54,109 nt of DNA from Hondaea fermentalgiana (lineage: Eukaryota > Sar > Bigyra > Thraustochytrida > Thraustochytriidae). The position numbers were made by a program, and so were the translations under genes. Numbering within the stretch: position 1 is the first letter of the stretch; every line of letters begins with the position of its first letter. The notes under the pieces are model-generated. The model had not been told where the DNA came from and did no database searches. It saw only the letters and a program-made list of their open reading frames with translations. Where the stretch lies: contig NPFB01000043.1 of NCBI GenBank assembly GCA_014084085.1, positions 2,092 through 56,200 on the forward strand. The letters run 5' to 3'. Shown here in pieces: positions 1 to 10,030 of the stretch.

Positions 1-2
1 AG

Positions 3-2276
3 GAGCGCCTTGCGGAAACGTGGGATTCTCAACATGGTCAATGGCGCGCGACGAGCGAGGAGCAGCTGTCGCCGCTGGTGCGGCTGGTGACGAGCGATGT
101 GGTGGCGGCGGCGAGCGGCAAGGTCGCGGGCTTCGTGTACGAGGTCGACGCCGCGAGCGGGCGCGACGTGGTGTTTCACCTGGACGTGAGCGGGTCGGAA
201 AACCTGGAGCTGCGCGAAGGCACGGGCCGCATGAAGAAAACGAGCATCGCAGGCGGCAGCCCGCGCACCGAGGTGGGCAAAGTCATGGTCACCGACAAGG
301 ATAAACCGTGGTCGCTGCAGTGCAGATACACGTGGACGGAGAAGGAGACAACCTCCAAGGAGGTGGCGAGTGGGATCGTGCTGGAGACCACCGACATGTG
401 GACCAAGGGGCGGTCCATGACGGCCATCGAGTACACGCTCCGTTCGTCGCTGCACAAACGGGTCGTCTTCACGATGGACTTTTCGGGCAGCGAGAACCTC
501 GACCTGGCGACGGGCGGGCTCAAGCTCCGCACGGTGGTGGAGCCGACGTCGACGGCCACGGTAGGCTATCTGCAGGTCATCAACCCGATGCTGCAGTGGA
601 AGCTCAAGTGCAAGTATCAGTGGTCCGAGGAGCTGCCGGACCGCCCCGTGGTCGGGCGTCCTGAGCGTCGCGAGCTGAGCCCTGGTATTGTGCTCATTAC
701 CACGCGGACCGAAACTGGCGGAGCTGACGCCTTTCGGTACCAGTTGGCGTGCTCCAAGAACGCGGTCATTGACTTTCGTCTCGACTGCTCGGACAGCACC
801 AACGTTGCACTAAAGGATAACGAGTCTTCGGCAAAGCTTCGTACAGTGGTGCAGCCATGGGATCGGGTCGACGTGGGCACGATTATTGTAACGAACCCAG
901 CCAAACCATGGTCGCTCAAGTGCAAGTTCTCATGGACGGAGCGGCCACCGAAACCGCCAACCTTTGCAGCTTCATCGCCAGGTACAAACGCTGCGAGCAG
1001 TAGTGGAGGAGCCGATGATGCCAGTGGGGCTGCGGTGGATGCTATCACAGAGCACATTTCGTCGCTGGACGTCTCGGAGGACGACAACCCCCAGATCAAT
1101 GTCTTTCACGTGGAACGAAGTTCTTCGGGTGCGCTCGACGGTGATGATGCGCAGCGGACACTCGGATCCGCCACCATGGATCCTCGTGTGTCGTCTGCGG
1201 TTCCGCTTCCGTCGCGACCAGCACCGGGACTTTCATCTTCTGGGCCCGAGCATGCACCAAGCGCGCAGCCTCCGGCGCGCTCGGCCCCTGCGATTTCTGC
1301 AGAAGGTCCGGGCGCTTCAGCCGGGCCTTCATCGTCACCCGTATCATCGCCAGCGCCAGCACCAGCACCAGCACCCGCAAAAACACAAACACAAGCACCG
1401 GCCCAAACACAAGCACAAGCTCCTGCCGCAAAGCCTGATGCGGGGCAATCTTCGTCGGCAGGAACGTCAGCGACGCGCCCGGGTGCACCACTTTCTTCGC
1501 GCCGACCGGCACCGACGCCCTTGAACTTGGGTCAAGACAGCGCCAAGCTGGAACCGATTCCGCCGCCGGGCGTGGCACATCGCCAAACGTCTGTCTCGAG
1601 CGTGCAGTCGGAAGGCACAACGGCGCCACCAATTCATGTGTCAGTGCCAATGGCGCCACCAAAGCCTGAAAACGATTCGGGCGTTGCCGACAAGGACGAA
1701 TCCTCGGCAGATTGCAAGGAGATTGCCTCCAACATATTTTTGACAACGCTGCGTATTCCAGGTGAACCCATGCGCATCCGCTACAAGCTGGAAGTGCGCA
1801 AACCTGCCAAAGTGACGTTCCGTGGTGACTTTTCTGGATCAACGAATTTAGCGCTCAAGGATGAGGATTCCCCCTTAAAACGTGAGGTTGTGGTGGAACC
1901 CTTTAAAGCCACGACTGTGGCCGAGTTACGTCTTATCGACTGGAGTCCGAGCACGAATTGGTCTCTTCGGTGCAACTACACGTTTGAGGAGCATGACGTA
2001 ATGCTGGAGACGCGCGCCCGACCGTCAATTTCTGGGGCATCTGACGCTGGATCTGCTGCTGGGGGCACGGAGGACGAGCTTTCCCAATTCCTTGCTGGCC
2101 TCGGACTGTCCGAGTATCTGGCAGCCTTTCGCGCCGAGCAAGTCGACATGGAATTGCTCGAAGAGATGGCCGCTGACGAGCCGTCGTTGCGGGATACTCT
2201 GCGCGAGTTGGGCATTGCCAAGCTCGGCCCACGCGAGAAAATCGTCACGGCCATGCGCAAGCGACGTGTACAGTAG
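3..2276 (+). CDS. Four-repeat beta-module protein with C-terminal SAM domain (5' partial)
   Basis: The frame is open from the left edge, so the true start lies outside the window; about 757 residues are visible and the stop is TAG at 2274-2276. Four copies of a roughly 90-residue module are seen, at bases about 66-345, 355-630, 670-945 and 1714-1995. Each has a core like FxxDxSGSxNLxL, then a VVEP/VGxLxV stretch, and ends with WSLKCKYSWTE or a close variant. Alternating hydrophobic residues suggest a beta-sandwich. A linker rich in Ala, Pro, Ser and Gln (about 950-1710) separates copies three and four. Bases 2077-2270 encode a SAM-like helical domain (LSQFLAGLGLSEYLAAFRAE and on), normally an oligomerisation or RNA/protein-binding module. 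I do not recognise the repeat family, so the molecular function is unknown; a scaffold role is inference. No signal peptide can be judged because the N terminus is missing. Confidence 0.8.
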   Translation, partial: ERLAETWDSQHGQWRATSEEQLSPLVRLVTSDVVAAASGKVAGFVYEVDAASGRDVVFHLDVSGSENLELREGTGRMKKTSIAGGSPRTEVGKVMVTDKDKPWSLQCRYTWTEKETTSKEVASGIVLETTDMWTKGRSMTAIEYTLRSSLHKRVVFTMDFSGSENLDLATGGLKLRTVVEPTSTATVGYLQVINPMLQWKLKCKYQWSEELPDRPVVGRPERRELSPGIVLITTRTETGGADAFRYQLACSKNAVIDFRLDCSDSTNVALKDNESSAKLRTVVQPWDRVDVGTIIVTNPAKPWSLKCKFSWTERPPKPPTFAASSPGTNAASSSGGADDASGAAVDAITEHISSLDVSEDDNPQINVFHVERSSSGALDGDDAQRTLGSATMDPRVSSAVPLPSRPAPGLSSSGPEHAPSAQPPARSAPAISAEGPGASAGPSSSPVSSPAPAPAPAPAKTQTQAPAQTQAQAPAAKPDAGQSSSAGTSATRPGAPLSSRRPAPTPLNLGQDSAKLEPIPPPGVAHRQTSVSSVQSEGTTAPPIHVSVPMAPPKPENDSGVADKDESSADCKEIASNIFLTTLRIPGEPMRIRYKLEVRKPAKVTFRGDFSGSTNLALKDEDSPLKREVVVEPFKATTVAELRLIDWSPSTNWSLRCNYTFEEHDVMLETRARPSISGASDAGSAAGGTEDELSQFLAGLGLSEYLAAFRAEQVDMELLEEMAADEPSLRDTLRELGIAKLGPREKIVTAMRKRRVQ

Positions 2277-3064
2277 AATCGGGGCAATAACTTCCTTTTC
2301 TTTTTTTCTCTTCCCATCTTGCCCTTTCCTTCACCCTCCTCCTCCTTTTCCAACACTAAAGTCATGTGCGAATCTTTATTACTCATTCCACCGTTTTACC
2401 TTGATGCTCCCTCAAGCCGACCGGGCGAAGCAAGTTGTCCTTTGCATGCATCAAGAGCACTGCAATTTTGCATGATGGAATTGCAGAGCTGCTCGCGTAT
2501 TGGCGTTTCGTCTCATTCAGTAGGGCATGAGGTAGGTAGTACAAGTTGTGAAAAAAGTGCGAACGAGGCAGGCAGGATCGTTTGGTATAAACGTCTCACA
2601 AAACGGGCGAGAGTTGCGCTGAGAATGGGACAACGCGGAGCTATCTAGTGCTGGAGGTTCATTCGTGATTCGCCAAAAGTTCACAAGCTGAGGAAGACGC
2701 CATCGAAAATGGGACAACGATGAACCCATCTCTTTCTTGGGTGTACCAACTTGGATTCACAAGCTAAGCAAGACGTAGTCGAAAACCGACTGACGTAGAG
2801 TCATCTTTTGTGGGAACCGAGTGTGATTGGCAAATGATTCACAAGCTGAGCAAGACGCAGTACGGGACGGTATCAAAATCAATGACAAGGCAATATAAAG
2901 TAAGAAAGGGCTGTAGCGAGGTGCGCTTCTTGCGGACTACAAATGCAGGCAGGCAGGTAGGCAGGCAAGCAGACAGCTGGAAGAAAATTTCACAAGTAAA
3001 ATGAGCGACCGCGAGGGGGGGGGTATATAGAGGAGGATCGACTCAAACTCTTTGGTCATGCCAA
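2277..3064. other. Intergenic between convergent genes; pyrimidine tract and degenerate repeats
   Basis: This stretch separates the stop codons of two convergent genes. It opens with a pyrimidine-rich tract (about 2285-2350), probably 3' untranslated sequence of the SAM gene. It also holds three related copies of a roughly 80-bp unit (described separately) and a run of nine G at about 3015-3024. No convincing gene is present. Confidence 0.6.
2620..2875. repeat. Degenerate tandem repeat, unit about 76-84 bp
   Basis: The core TTCACAAGCTGAGCAAGACG, with small changes, begins at 2680, 2756 and 2838. Copies one and three also share the flank GATTSGCAAA just upstream. The phrase AATGGGACAACG occurs before copy one (about 2625) and again about 84 bases later (about 2708). 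Spacings of 76 and 82 bases indicate an old tandem duplication with drift. It lies outside coding sequence. Confidence 0.7.
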
Positions 3065-4720
3065 TCAGGCACTCGATTGACTGCCATGAATGACCAGCTT
3101 GGGGCGGTACTTCATTTCCGTGTAGACGTGAAAGCTGCCTTCAGAGAGCGGCGGTGGGAGAGCAATGCCTGCAACATCCTCAGGTGCCTCATTAAGGGGG
3201 AAGACCTGGGTACCAGAGGACGACGAGGCGGTGGTGGTGGCTTCACCATTTCCACTGTTCATTGCAGCAAGCGCGTCCGCAGAAGGCGCAGATGCCGAAG
3301 AGAGGAGACCAGGGGCGCAAGATGTAGGTTTGATCTCGTGGGCAAAGTCGAGGCGCTGGGACAGGGGAGCCTTGGGTGAGATGCCATCGAAAATGCTACG
3401 TTTGACCTGGGCTGGAAGGGGCTCAATGCCGACGGGTTGATGATTGAGCCAGACGTTGGCCAGAAAGGTGATGCGACGGCGGTCCTTGGGAGGAACGAGC
3501 GCGCTCGGCTTGAGGGGGCCTGTTTCCTGGGTTGGGACAGAATGAGCCCTCGCAAAGGTGGATGGGACACCGTGCATGAGGCGGCCGTCAAAGACGAGAT
3601 GACGGCCAGCCTGCGGGTAGCAGACGGCCATGTTGCCAGGGATGGCGTCGGCCGTATATTCAAAGGCAGCCTTTTCATTTGAATAGACGAGTGGGGTAAC
3701 GACCGTGGGCGCGCCTTCGGCAGACAGGTAAGTGACGGTGGAGAGCGCGGGTGAGACGTAGACGGCAGCGAGAGCAGAAAGCGTCTCGTCCTTGTCGATG
3801 TGGAAGGGGATGCTCGAAACCTCTTCTTCGTCCATCTCGTCAACGTCGTCGTCGCCGTCGTCGTCGTCAGCCCGGGCTTCGTTCTTACTGGGGCGTTCGT
3901 CGTTGATGCCATTGCGCTTGCTTTCGCTGTCGCTGCCGCTGCCGCTGCCGCTGCCGCTGCCGCTACCGGCGACTGGTCCGGTAGGACTACCGGCACTCCC
4001 GGTGCTCTCGCTCCGGTTGCTTTTGTTGCAGGCATCGAGACCGATATTGATGGAGTTTGCGGTGGTCGTCTTGGTGGTGATGTTGGTTGTGTCGGTGGCG
4101 TTGGCGGTATCTGGCTTTGTCGGGGACGCGGGGATACAACGGCGCTTTTGTGGAGTGGGCGCCATGGCTGCGGTAGCATCATCGGGTGCCGAGTCCGCAT
4201 CCTCGTGGGTTTCCGTGGGAGCGTCGCGAAGCTGCACCCACCACTCGACGCCACTCGTTTCGAGGTCATAATCTGCGTCCTTGGTGTGTATCCTGAAGAT
4301 GCGGCTCGCGAGGGCCTCGAGGACATTGTAGTCCTCGTGTTTCTCGTCGAGAACGTGGTCCATCTTTTTGGCAGGGATCCAAAAGGTGGCGTCAACCTCT
4401 TCCTCGCGTTTCGACAGCGCATCAAGCTTGCTGGACGCCTCAGTCACTGCGCGGAGGTAGGCAGTTCCCTGTTCCTCGGCGTCTCCATCTTTCTCGGCCC
4501 TGCTGCGTTTCCGCTGCGGCGCGGGTTGTTGTTGTTGTTGTTGTTGTTGTTGTTCGTGGTCGTGCTCTGGGCCTGCACTCGGGTTTTCATCTCCTGACTG
4601 GAGGACGTCCTCCCAGACCCGGCACTGAAAGGCGAGCTTCTTTGCGTAGGCGCCTTCAACGCGACCGTCTTCGTCGAGCGCCACGTCGAGCGCGGCGGCG
4701 TCCATGCTTGCCTGCTGCAT
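3065..4720 (-). CDS. 2-oxoglutarate/Fe(II)-dependent dioxygenase-like protein (prolyl-hydroxylase fold)
   Basis: The protein has 551 residues from the first in-frame ATG at 4720; a second ATG at 4705 is equally plausible. The open frame upstream has no ATG. The double-stranded beta-helix core lies in the C-terminal half. It holds an HxD iron motif (His307-Asp309, FHIDKDE), a strand pattern typical of the fold, the distal iron His383 in LMHGVP, and about 30 residues later an Arg in RRITFLANVW that would bind the 2-oxoglutarate carboxylate. These are the expected iron and cosubstrate ligands, so catalytic activity is likely. The substrate is unknown. The family includes prolyl hydroxylases and other protein or small-molecule oxygenases. 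Low-complexity insertions include polyglutamine (bases 4527-4556), (Gly-Ser)n near 3936-3970 and a strongly acidic block just before the HxD. The C terminus is a Ser/Ala-rich tail followed by a short conserved-looking segment. No signal peptide is visible. Confidence 0.78.
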   Translation of the reverse strand: MQQASMDAAALDVALDEDGRVEGAYAKKLAFQCRVWEDVLQSGDENPSAGPEHDHEQQQQQQQQQPAPQRKRSRAEKDGDAEEQGTAYLRAVTEASSKLDALSKREEEVDATFWIPAKKMDHVLDEKHEDYNVLEALASRIFRIHTKDADYDLETSGVEWWVQLRDAPTETHEDADSAPDDATAAMAPTPQKRRCIPASPTKPDTANATDTTNITTKTTTANSINIGLDACNKSNRSESTGSAGSPTGPVAGSGSGSGSGSGSDSESKRNGINDERPSKNEARADDDDGDDDVDEMDEEEVSSIPFHIDKDETLSALAAVYVSPALSTVTYLSAEGAPTVVTPLVYSNEKAAFEYTADAIPGNMAVCYPQAGRHLVFDGRLMHGVPSTFARAHSVPTQETGPLKPSALVPPKDRRRITFLANVWLNHQPVGIEPLPAQVKRSIFDGISPKAPLSQRLDFAHEIKPTSCAPGLLSSASAPSADALAAMNSGNGEATTTASSSSGTQVFPLNEAPEDVAGIALPPPLSEGSFHVYTEMKYRPKLVIHGSQSSA

Positions 4721-7700
4721 GTTCTCGCAAGCAAGGCTAGAGGGACTTGCTTTTCCTGACTGCTGCGCGCGCCAAGAAAGTAGTAAGCGTGTGACCAAGG
4801 TCCTCGCTCGCTTGACGGTCCTAGAGAATAGAAATGGGCTCGCCGGCCCTCGATCGAACACACAAACAGTCCTGCAGCACAGCTCTTTTGCAAAAGCAAG
4901 CAAGTAAGCAAGTACGTCTCTTCTGCTTTGCTTCACCGCACACGAGCGGCCCTGCCGCCAGCGCGACCAGCCAGCCTGGTCGTCTCAGCTCTCACCGCGC
5001 CTCTCGTTCACCGTTGCCTCGAGCGGGTCTGCTCGAGTCCTCCCTCGGCCTTGGACGGGGTCGGCCAGACAGGCGGCCTTGCTACAGCTTAGCTCCTGCT
5101 CGCCCTCGGGACGGGCCTCTTTCACCCTTTACTACTCTCGGCACGGACTCCGCTCGGGGTCTACCGGGTATTTTTTTTTTGTAGCAAGCTCGTGCACGTC
5201 ACCCTTGGTTAGTGCTGCAGCTGCTGCGCCAGCGCCTCTCCTCTCGGTGAACCTGCCACACCGGGGGCCCTGCGCGTAGAGAATGTTGAGTTGTTAGACC
5301 TTTGGGGTCGCCGTCGCCGTCGCCGTCGCCCGCGCGCGCGCTCGTGTCGCTCTCGCCGTGTCTGCTTTGCCCTCGCCGCGGAGCAGCAGCGGTAGCAGCT
5401 GGCTGCAGACGGCGGCAGGGGCGACGCGCCCGGCTGCTCGCCGACGGCCGAGCCGAGCCGAGCCGAGCCGAGACGAGCTGAGGCGGCCGGGCCGGGAGGG
5501 AGGAAGGAAGCGAAGGACGGAGCGCGAGGCGGAAAGAAACGAGGACGCGGCGCGAGGAAGACGAGGAAGCCGCGACGGCCGTGGGTATGATATGGAATAG
5601 AATAAGGCAGGACCGCGAGCCCCAACAATTTGGGCCACGCTCGCTCGCGCTCGGACCGGCAGCAGCGGCAGCGGTAATGGCAGCGGTAGCGGCACAGACG
5701 GACCCTAGTGGCAATGCCACACGATTCGCAGGCGCAGGCGGCAACGGCGCGGCGGTCACTGATTTGAAGAAAGAAAGGAGAATTGGCGGGAAAAAGCTTT
5801 GCGCGACGTGGTGGCGCAGCGTGGACGCGCCCTGGGAGCGGCGGGGGGCCAAGGAAGGAAGAGCGTAGTATCAGCCAGCGAGCGAGCGAGGTCTGCGTCA
5901 CCGCGTCACTGCGAGCGCGCGGTGTGGCAGCGGCAAATTGCGACCCGCGGGCAATCTCGCTCTCGTTCAAAATTTGAATCCAAATCCAACCCCCGAAAGC
6001 GACAGCGACGCCTCGAGACCGCAAAATCACACGCGCAAAAGCACACGCGCAAAAAGCGCGAGACGAGACTTTGCCCTCGCCTCGCGTCGCGTCGCTCGCT
6101 CGTTCGCTCGCTCCCTCGCGCGCTCGGCCGCGCTCGGCCGCTCGCTCGGGCCTCTGCCGGGGCGCAGCCAAATCCTCGCAGTTCTGCCCTTCCAGTTCTG
6201 GTTCTGCTGGCCGCCACTGCCGCTCCCAGCCCTCGACACCGCCGCCTGCCCGACCGCACCTGCGACCGAGAGTGCATTCGCGACTGCGACTGCGAGCGAG
6301 CGCTGCTGCTGCTGCGCGGGGAGACGACGCGGCCAATCGCTCGAGGTCGCGGGTCTGCGCAGGGACCTTCTTCGAGTTGGTGCAAAGTCGCGCAGCGCGC
6401 AAAAACATCGCCAGGATGGTGGAGCAGATCCCGAGCGGCGGAGGGAGGACCGCGCGAGACGCTGCGAGCGACAGCGGCAGGCACACGTGGATCGTCAAGG
6501 GTGGATGCAGCTGCAGCTGCAGCTGGCAGCGGTGGTGGACGCAGGCAAAGGGCGGCTGCGAAGGCGAACGAATGCCAAGGATGGATCGAGGAGCGGCCCC
6601 TGCCAGCTCCAGGTGCTGCAGCATGGGTGCAATCAACCCCAGATCGAAAACAAAAAAGAGCTCCATGCGCAGCGTTCCGCATCGGTTCTTTAAAGGCTCC
6701 TTCGTGGTTCTGTAAATGTTCTGTGTCGGTTCCCTGTTTCAGGTGTTCTGAACGTTCTATTTACCATCGACCCGAGTGCAGTGAACGATGATTGTGGTTG
6801 CGCAGGATTGACTGGATGGATCCTCTTTCTTTCAAGGCTGGAGGGGGCTACGATGTAGCTGCTGCTGCAGTGCAGCTGCAGCTGCAGCAGCTGCTGCTGC
6901 TACTGCTGCTGCGCTCTTGCGTCAGGCCCCATCGAAGCCTCGGTCGGCCCTTCAGACTCGTAGGTCGCGCGAGCAAGGAGTTTCGCAGCAGCAGTGACGC
7001 CAACAACAGACACACCATTGCCGACATCATGAACAAGCAAGCACTCGGATTCGCGGAGGCCGGCGATGCGACCACATCCCACCGCAAGAAGTTCCTGCAC
7101 AGCCAGCGCAGTGCTTTCCTTCCTCACCTTCCGCACGCTTCGCGGAACGAGGCCGCCGCTGCCGCCTTACCGGCTGCGGCAGGCCCGGGGAAGACTACGG
7201 CGGACCGCCCCGGCCCGCACGAGTGCGATAAGGTGGGTCGCGTCCCTCCGTGTTGGCTACACTACTACATCGAGGTCGGCGCGGGCGTGGCGTACGCGGG
7301 CAATGTCAGCTTGGAGTTCAAGTTGGCGCTGAGGCTGATCGGATGAAACTGTGATGTGATTGGTGAAAGTCCTCGTCCTCTTCGACGAGCCCGAGGACGA
7401 GAATGATGAACGAGGCGTGGATGGTGACGATCATTGTGGCCATGAGGATCTTGCTTGGTCACCGCAGTGGAGTGCATGGAGCGGCTTGGAATGGGAGGGA
7501 GCAGCGGCATTGCGGGAAAAGTGCTCGGCGTAGTAGACATGAACAGGAAGGAGGCCGCAGGCGTGTGGAGGGAGACGTGACCCACCGCCGCAGCCGCCAC
7601 TGCCAAGTAAGTCTGCAGCTGCTCCGCTCTCCGGCCGCCCTCCTCCTCTGTGCCCTCTCTAAAAGAGCGGCTGCTGCTGCTGCAGCTGCGCTGCACTGCA

Positions 7701-8659
7701 CTGCACTGCACTGCACTGCTCTGCTCTGCGCGGAGCCCGGTCCGGCGAGGCGGCTTGGCGTGGCTTGGCTTGGCGTGGCGTGGCTTGCTTGGCTCGTGGC
7801 GTCGTGTTGCATCGCCGCGCGACCGGAGCAGGCCAGCGAGCGAGCGGGCTGGCCGGCGACGGCTCTGGGCTGGACGCGCGAAGGAGCGAGGACCTTCACC
7901 GTTCTGGCTCCGGGAGCGAGGCCAGGCCGGGCCAAAGGCGCCGTCGTCGACGGCAGCTCGTCTCGTCTCGTGCGTCATCTCATCTCCTGCGGCCTCTTCC
8001 TCCGTCTCCTCGTCCTCCGCCTCCTCCTCATCGTCGCAGCGCAGCTCGGGCGCGTCTTCTCGCGGCAGCGGCCTCGCTTGCGTCGCCACGCTCGCTGCGC
8101 TCCGAGGCCGCGCAGAGGAAAAGAAGAAAGAGCTCGAGTGCGCGGCAGGCGATCGCTGGTCGCAAGAGCAGAATCGCGAATCGCTATTCGTTCACGCTGT
8201 CGCAGCTGCCGCCGCCGCTGCACGCCGCGGCGCCAGACTCCTAAGCGCAGCCCGGGACGTCGCGACACATCGCAGCGCAGAGCGCATCGCAGCGCAGCGC
8301 AGAGCGCAGAGCGCAGCGCAGCGCAGAGCACGGCGGAGCAGGAGCGAGGGTCTCTCTTCGCAGGTCGCGGCGGCGCGAGAGCAAAAGGTGCTCGCAGTGG
8401 TGAGTGCGGCGGGGTCGCTGCTGCCGCGCAAAACATCTCGTGCGCTGAAAAGGCGAGAGACAAAGCCCGAGCAACCCAGCCGAGCGCGGCGGCGCAGCAG
8501 ACCAAGCTCGGCGGGTCGGCCTCGTCGGAGTCCGCGAGCACGTCGCCCCGGACGCAGACGGGCCCTGGCACGGCGAGGGCAGGCCAGCAGGCGCTGGCGA
8601 GCAAGCGAGCGAGAAGGAGCGAGCAGCGAGCGCAGGCGGCAGGCGTCGAGAAAAACAAA
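4721..8659. other. GC-rich low-complexity region with no defensible gene
   Basis: Overlapping open frames exist on both strands, but they are rich in Arg, Ala, Ser and Pro and change character at every simple repeat, as expected where stop codons are rare. Visible repeats include GAGCC units (about 5448-5472), CTCG-type units (about 6080-6125), CAG/CTG runs (about 6855-6915), CTGCA units (about 7690-7720), TGGCG/TGGCT pentamers (7751-7792) and GCGCA units (about 8264-8340). The last kilobase probably contains promoter and 5' untranslated sequence of the cupredoxin-fold gene at 8660. A GTAAGT at about 7606 could be a 5'-UTR donor, but this is unproven. Two hydrophobic segments in minus-strand frames (about 6960-7060 and 7380-7450) could be remnants or exons of an unrecognised membrane protein. 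Confidence 0.5.
7751..7792. repeat. TGGCG/TGGCT pentamer tract
   Basis: Imperfect pentamers TGGCG, TGGCT and TTGGC follow one another for about 40 bases. The complementary pentamer recurs upstream of the first sulfotransferase gene at 43163-43220. Confidence 0.7.
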
Positions 8660-10030
8660 ATGGGCACCGAGACCCGCGAAAAGCTCGTGGCCAGGCTCAA
8701 GGCCAAGGTGGAGAAGCGGCGGCAAGAGGCCGCGGTGAACTCCGTCGTCAAGTCGGGCGCAGGGTGGAAGAGGCAGGCTTTCGTGCGCGTGTCAAACTTC
8801 GAGTTCGTGCCGAACTGCGCCGTCGTTCTGCGCGGCGCCTCCGTCACATGGACCTGCTGCTCGCAAGACTCTCTCCTCGGCCCCGAGGTCGAGACGCACC
8901 GCATCAAGTTCAAGGACCCGAGCTTCCCATGCTCCAAAGACCTCCGCAGCGGCGAGTCCTTCACGCTCACTTTTGAAAAGCCCGGCGTGTACCCTTACTA
9001 CTGCGCAAATTACAACTTTGTCATGGGCTGGGTCAAGGTCCTCGAGGACCAGCCGCAGCAAAAGAACACCAGCACCGACGTGTCCCCGGCGGACCTCGAA
9101 CGTATCGCTCGCGAGATTGGCATTTCCACTACCAATACCACCACCTCCACCTCCACCTCCACCTCCACAGGTAGCAGCAGCAGTAGTGCAGCAGCCTCTG
9201 CCAAGCAAAATAACGCCAAGCGCAAGACCAAGACCAGCAAACGCTCGAAGAAGAAGATCTTACATCGGGTCAGCACGGACTCCTCGGCGTCTTCTGGACC
9301 GGAGAACGACGACCTTTGCGCAGCCACCTTTACAACCAAAATGTCCTCTGATGCGAACGCAGATGCGAACGCACATGCGGACGCGGACAACACTATATGC
9401 GGCACGACCGAGAGACAGTCCACCGACTTTGACGACTTTTCTGAGAAAAAGAGCGAGAGCTCCTCTCACTCTACGGCCCTTGCCGCTCTCGAAGACTTTC
9501 ACGATCTCGAGGACTCGAGTCATCGCCAAGGTCACCCCGACGATGAGGACCACGAGGAGAACCACGAGGAACACGTTCTCGAAGGCAAGGGCGACGAAGA
9601 CGCTGTCTCTGCTACGCTCGACTTCGACGATTCCTTTGACTTTGCAGGCCTCGCCGAGGCTGGCGCACAAGCCCCTCGCGAACTCGTGGACGAGCAGCGT
9701 AGACTCGAGGAGGCCTTCGCCGCCGCTGCTGCCGTAGAGCGCGAGGCACAATGGATTGATGCACCTCGCCGCAAGCGTCGCAGTCGTCGCCAGCAGCAAC
9801 AGCAACAGCAGCAGCAGCAGCAGGACGTCGGCGTGAGCCCCGAGGTGGCTCCTCCTTCTCCTCCTCCTTCTCAAGTTTCACCTGTTGCCTCGTCAGCGGA
9901 AATTACGGCAAAACAAAAGCAAAAGCCAAAGACACACGAAGTCAACGAGATGACTGAACCTTTGAGCAGCGCGTTTGACCGCAAGGCCATCTGTGACCTG
10001 TTGTTGCAGAAATGGAATGAAGCTGCTTAG
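8660..10030 (+). CDS. Cupredoxin-fold protein with long acidic C-terminal tail
   Basis: The protein has 456 residues from ATG 8660, which sits in a favourable context (AAAATGG); the open frame upstream is low-complexity and lacks support. Residues about 38-128 form a plastocyanin-like domain: a VxW strand, His80 in the HRIxF motif, then CSKDLRSGESFTLTF, PGVYPYYC and FVMGWVKV, ending at about 128. In type 1 copper proteins the second loop reads Cys-x-x-His-x-x-Met. Here Cys115 is followed by Tyr at +3 and Met at +7, so one copper His is missing and the loop is one residue longer. No signal peptide precedes the domain; the N terminus is a charged helix, so a cytosolic or nuclear place is inferred. 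Residues about 150-420 are low-complexity, acidic and Ser-rich with a polyglutamine run near base 9795, and the last 20 residues form a short helix. Copper binding is doubtful and the function unknown. Confidence 0.75.
   Translation: MGTETREKLVARLKAKVEKRRQEAAVNSVVKSGAGWKRQAFVRVSNFEFVPNCAVVLRGASVTWTCCSQDSLLGPEVETHRIKFKDPSFPCSKDLRSGESFTLTFEKPGVYPYYCANYNFVMGWVKVLEDQPQQKNTSTDVSPADLERIAREIGISTTNTTTSTSTSTSTGSSSSSAAASAKQNNAKRKTKTSKRSKKKILHRVSTDSSASSGPENDDLCAATFTTKMSSDANADANAHADADNTICGTTERQSTDFDDFSEKKSESSSHSTALAALEDFHDLEDSSHRQGHPDDEDHEENHEEHVLEGKGDEDAVSATLDFDDSFDFAGLAEAGAQAPRELVDEQRRLEEAFAAAAAVEREAQWIDAPRRKRRSRRQQQQQQQQQQQDVGVSPEVAPPSPPPSQVSPVASSAEITAKQKQKPKTHEVNEMTEPLSSAFDRKAICDLLLQKWNEAA

Noticed and set aside
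3800..4597. 265-codon open frame on the plus strand opposite the dioxygenase gene
   Set aside because: It is the reflection of Gly-Ser, polyGln and acidic repeats of the minus-strand gene, giving Val/Ala/Leu-rich sequence with no domain.
5209..8659. Several overlapping long open frames (up to 485 codons on minus, over 400 on plus upstream of 8660)
   Set aside because: They are dominated by Arg, Ala, Ser and translated simple repeats, overlap one another in several frames, mostly lack ATG starts and show no domain; high GC alone removes stop codons.
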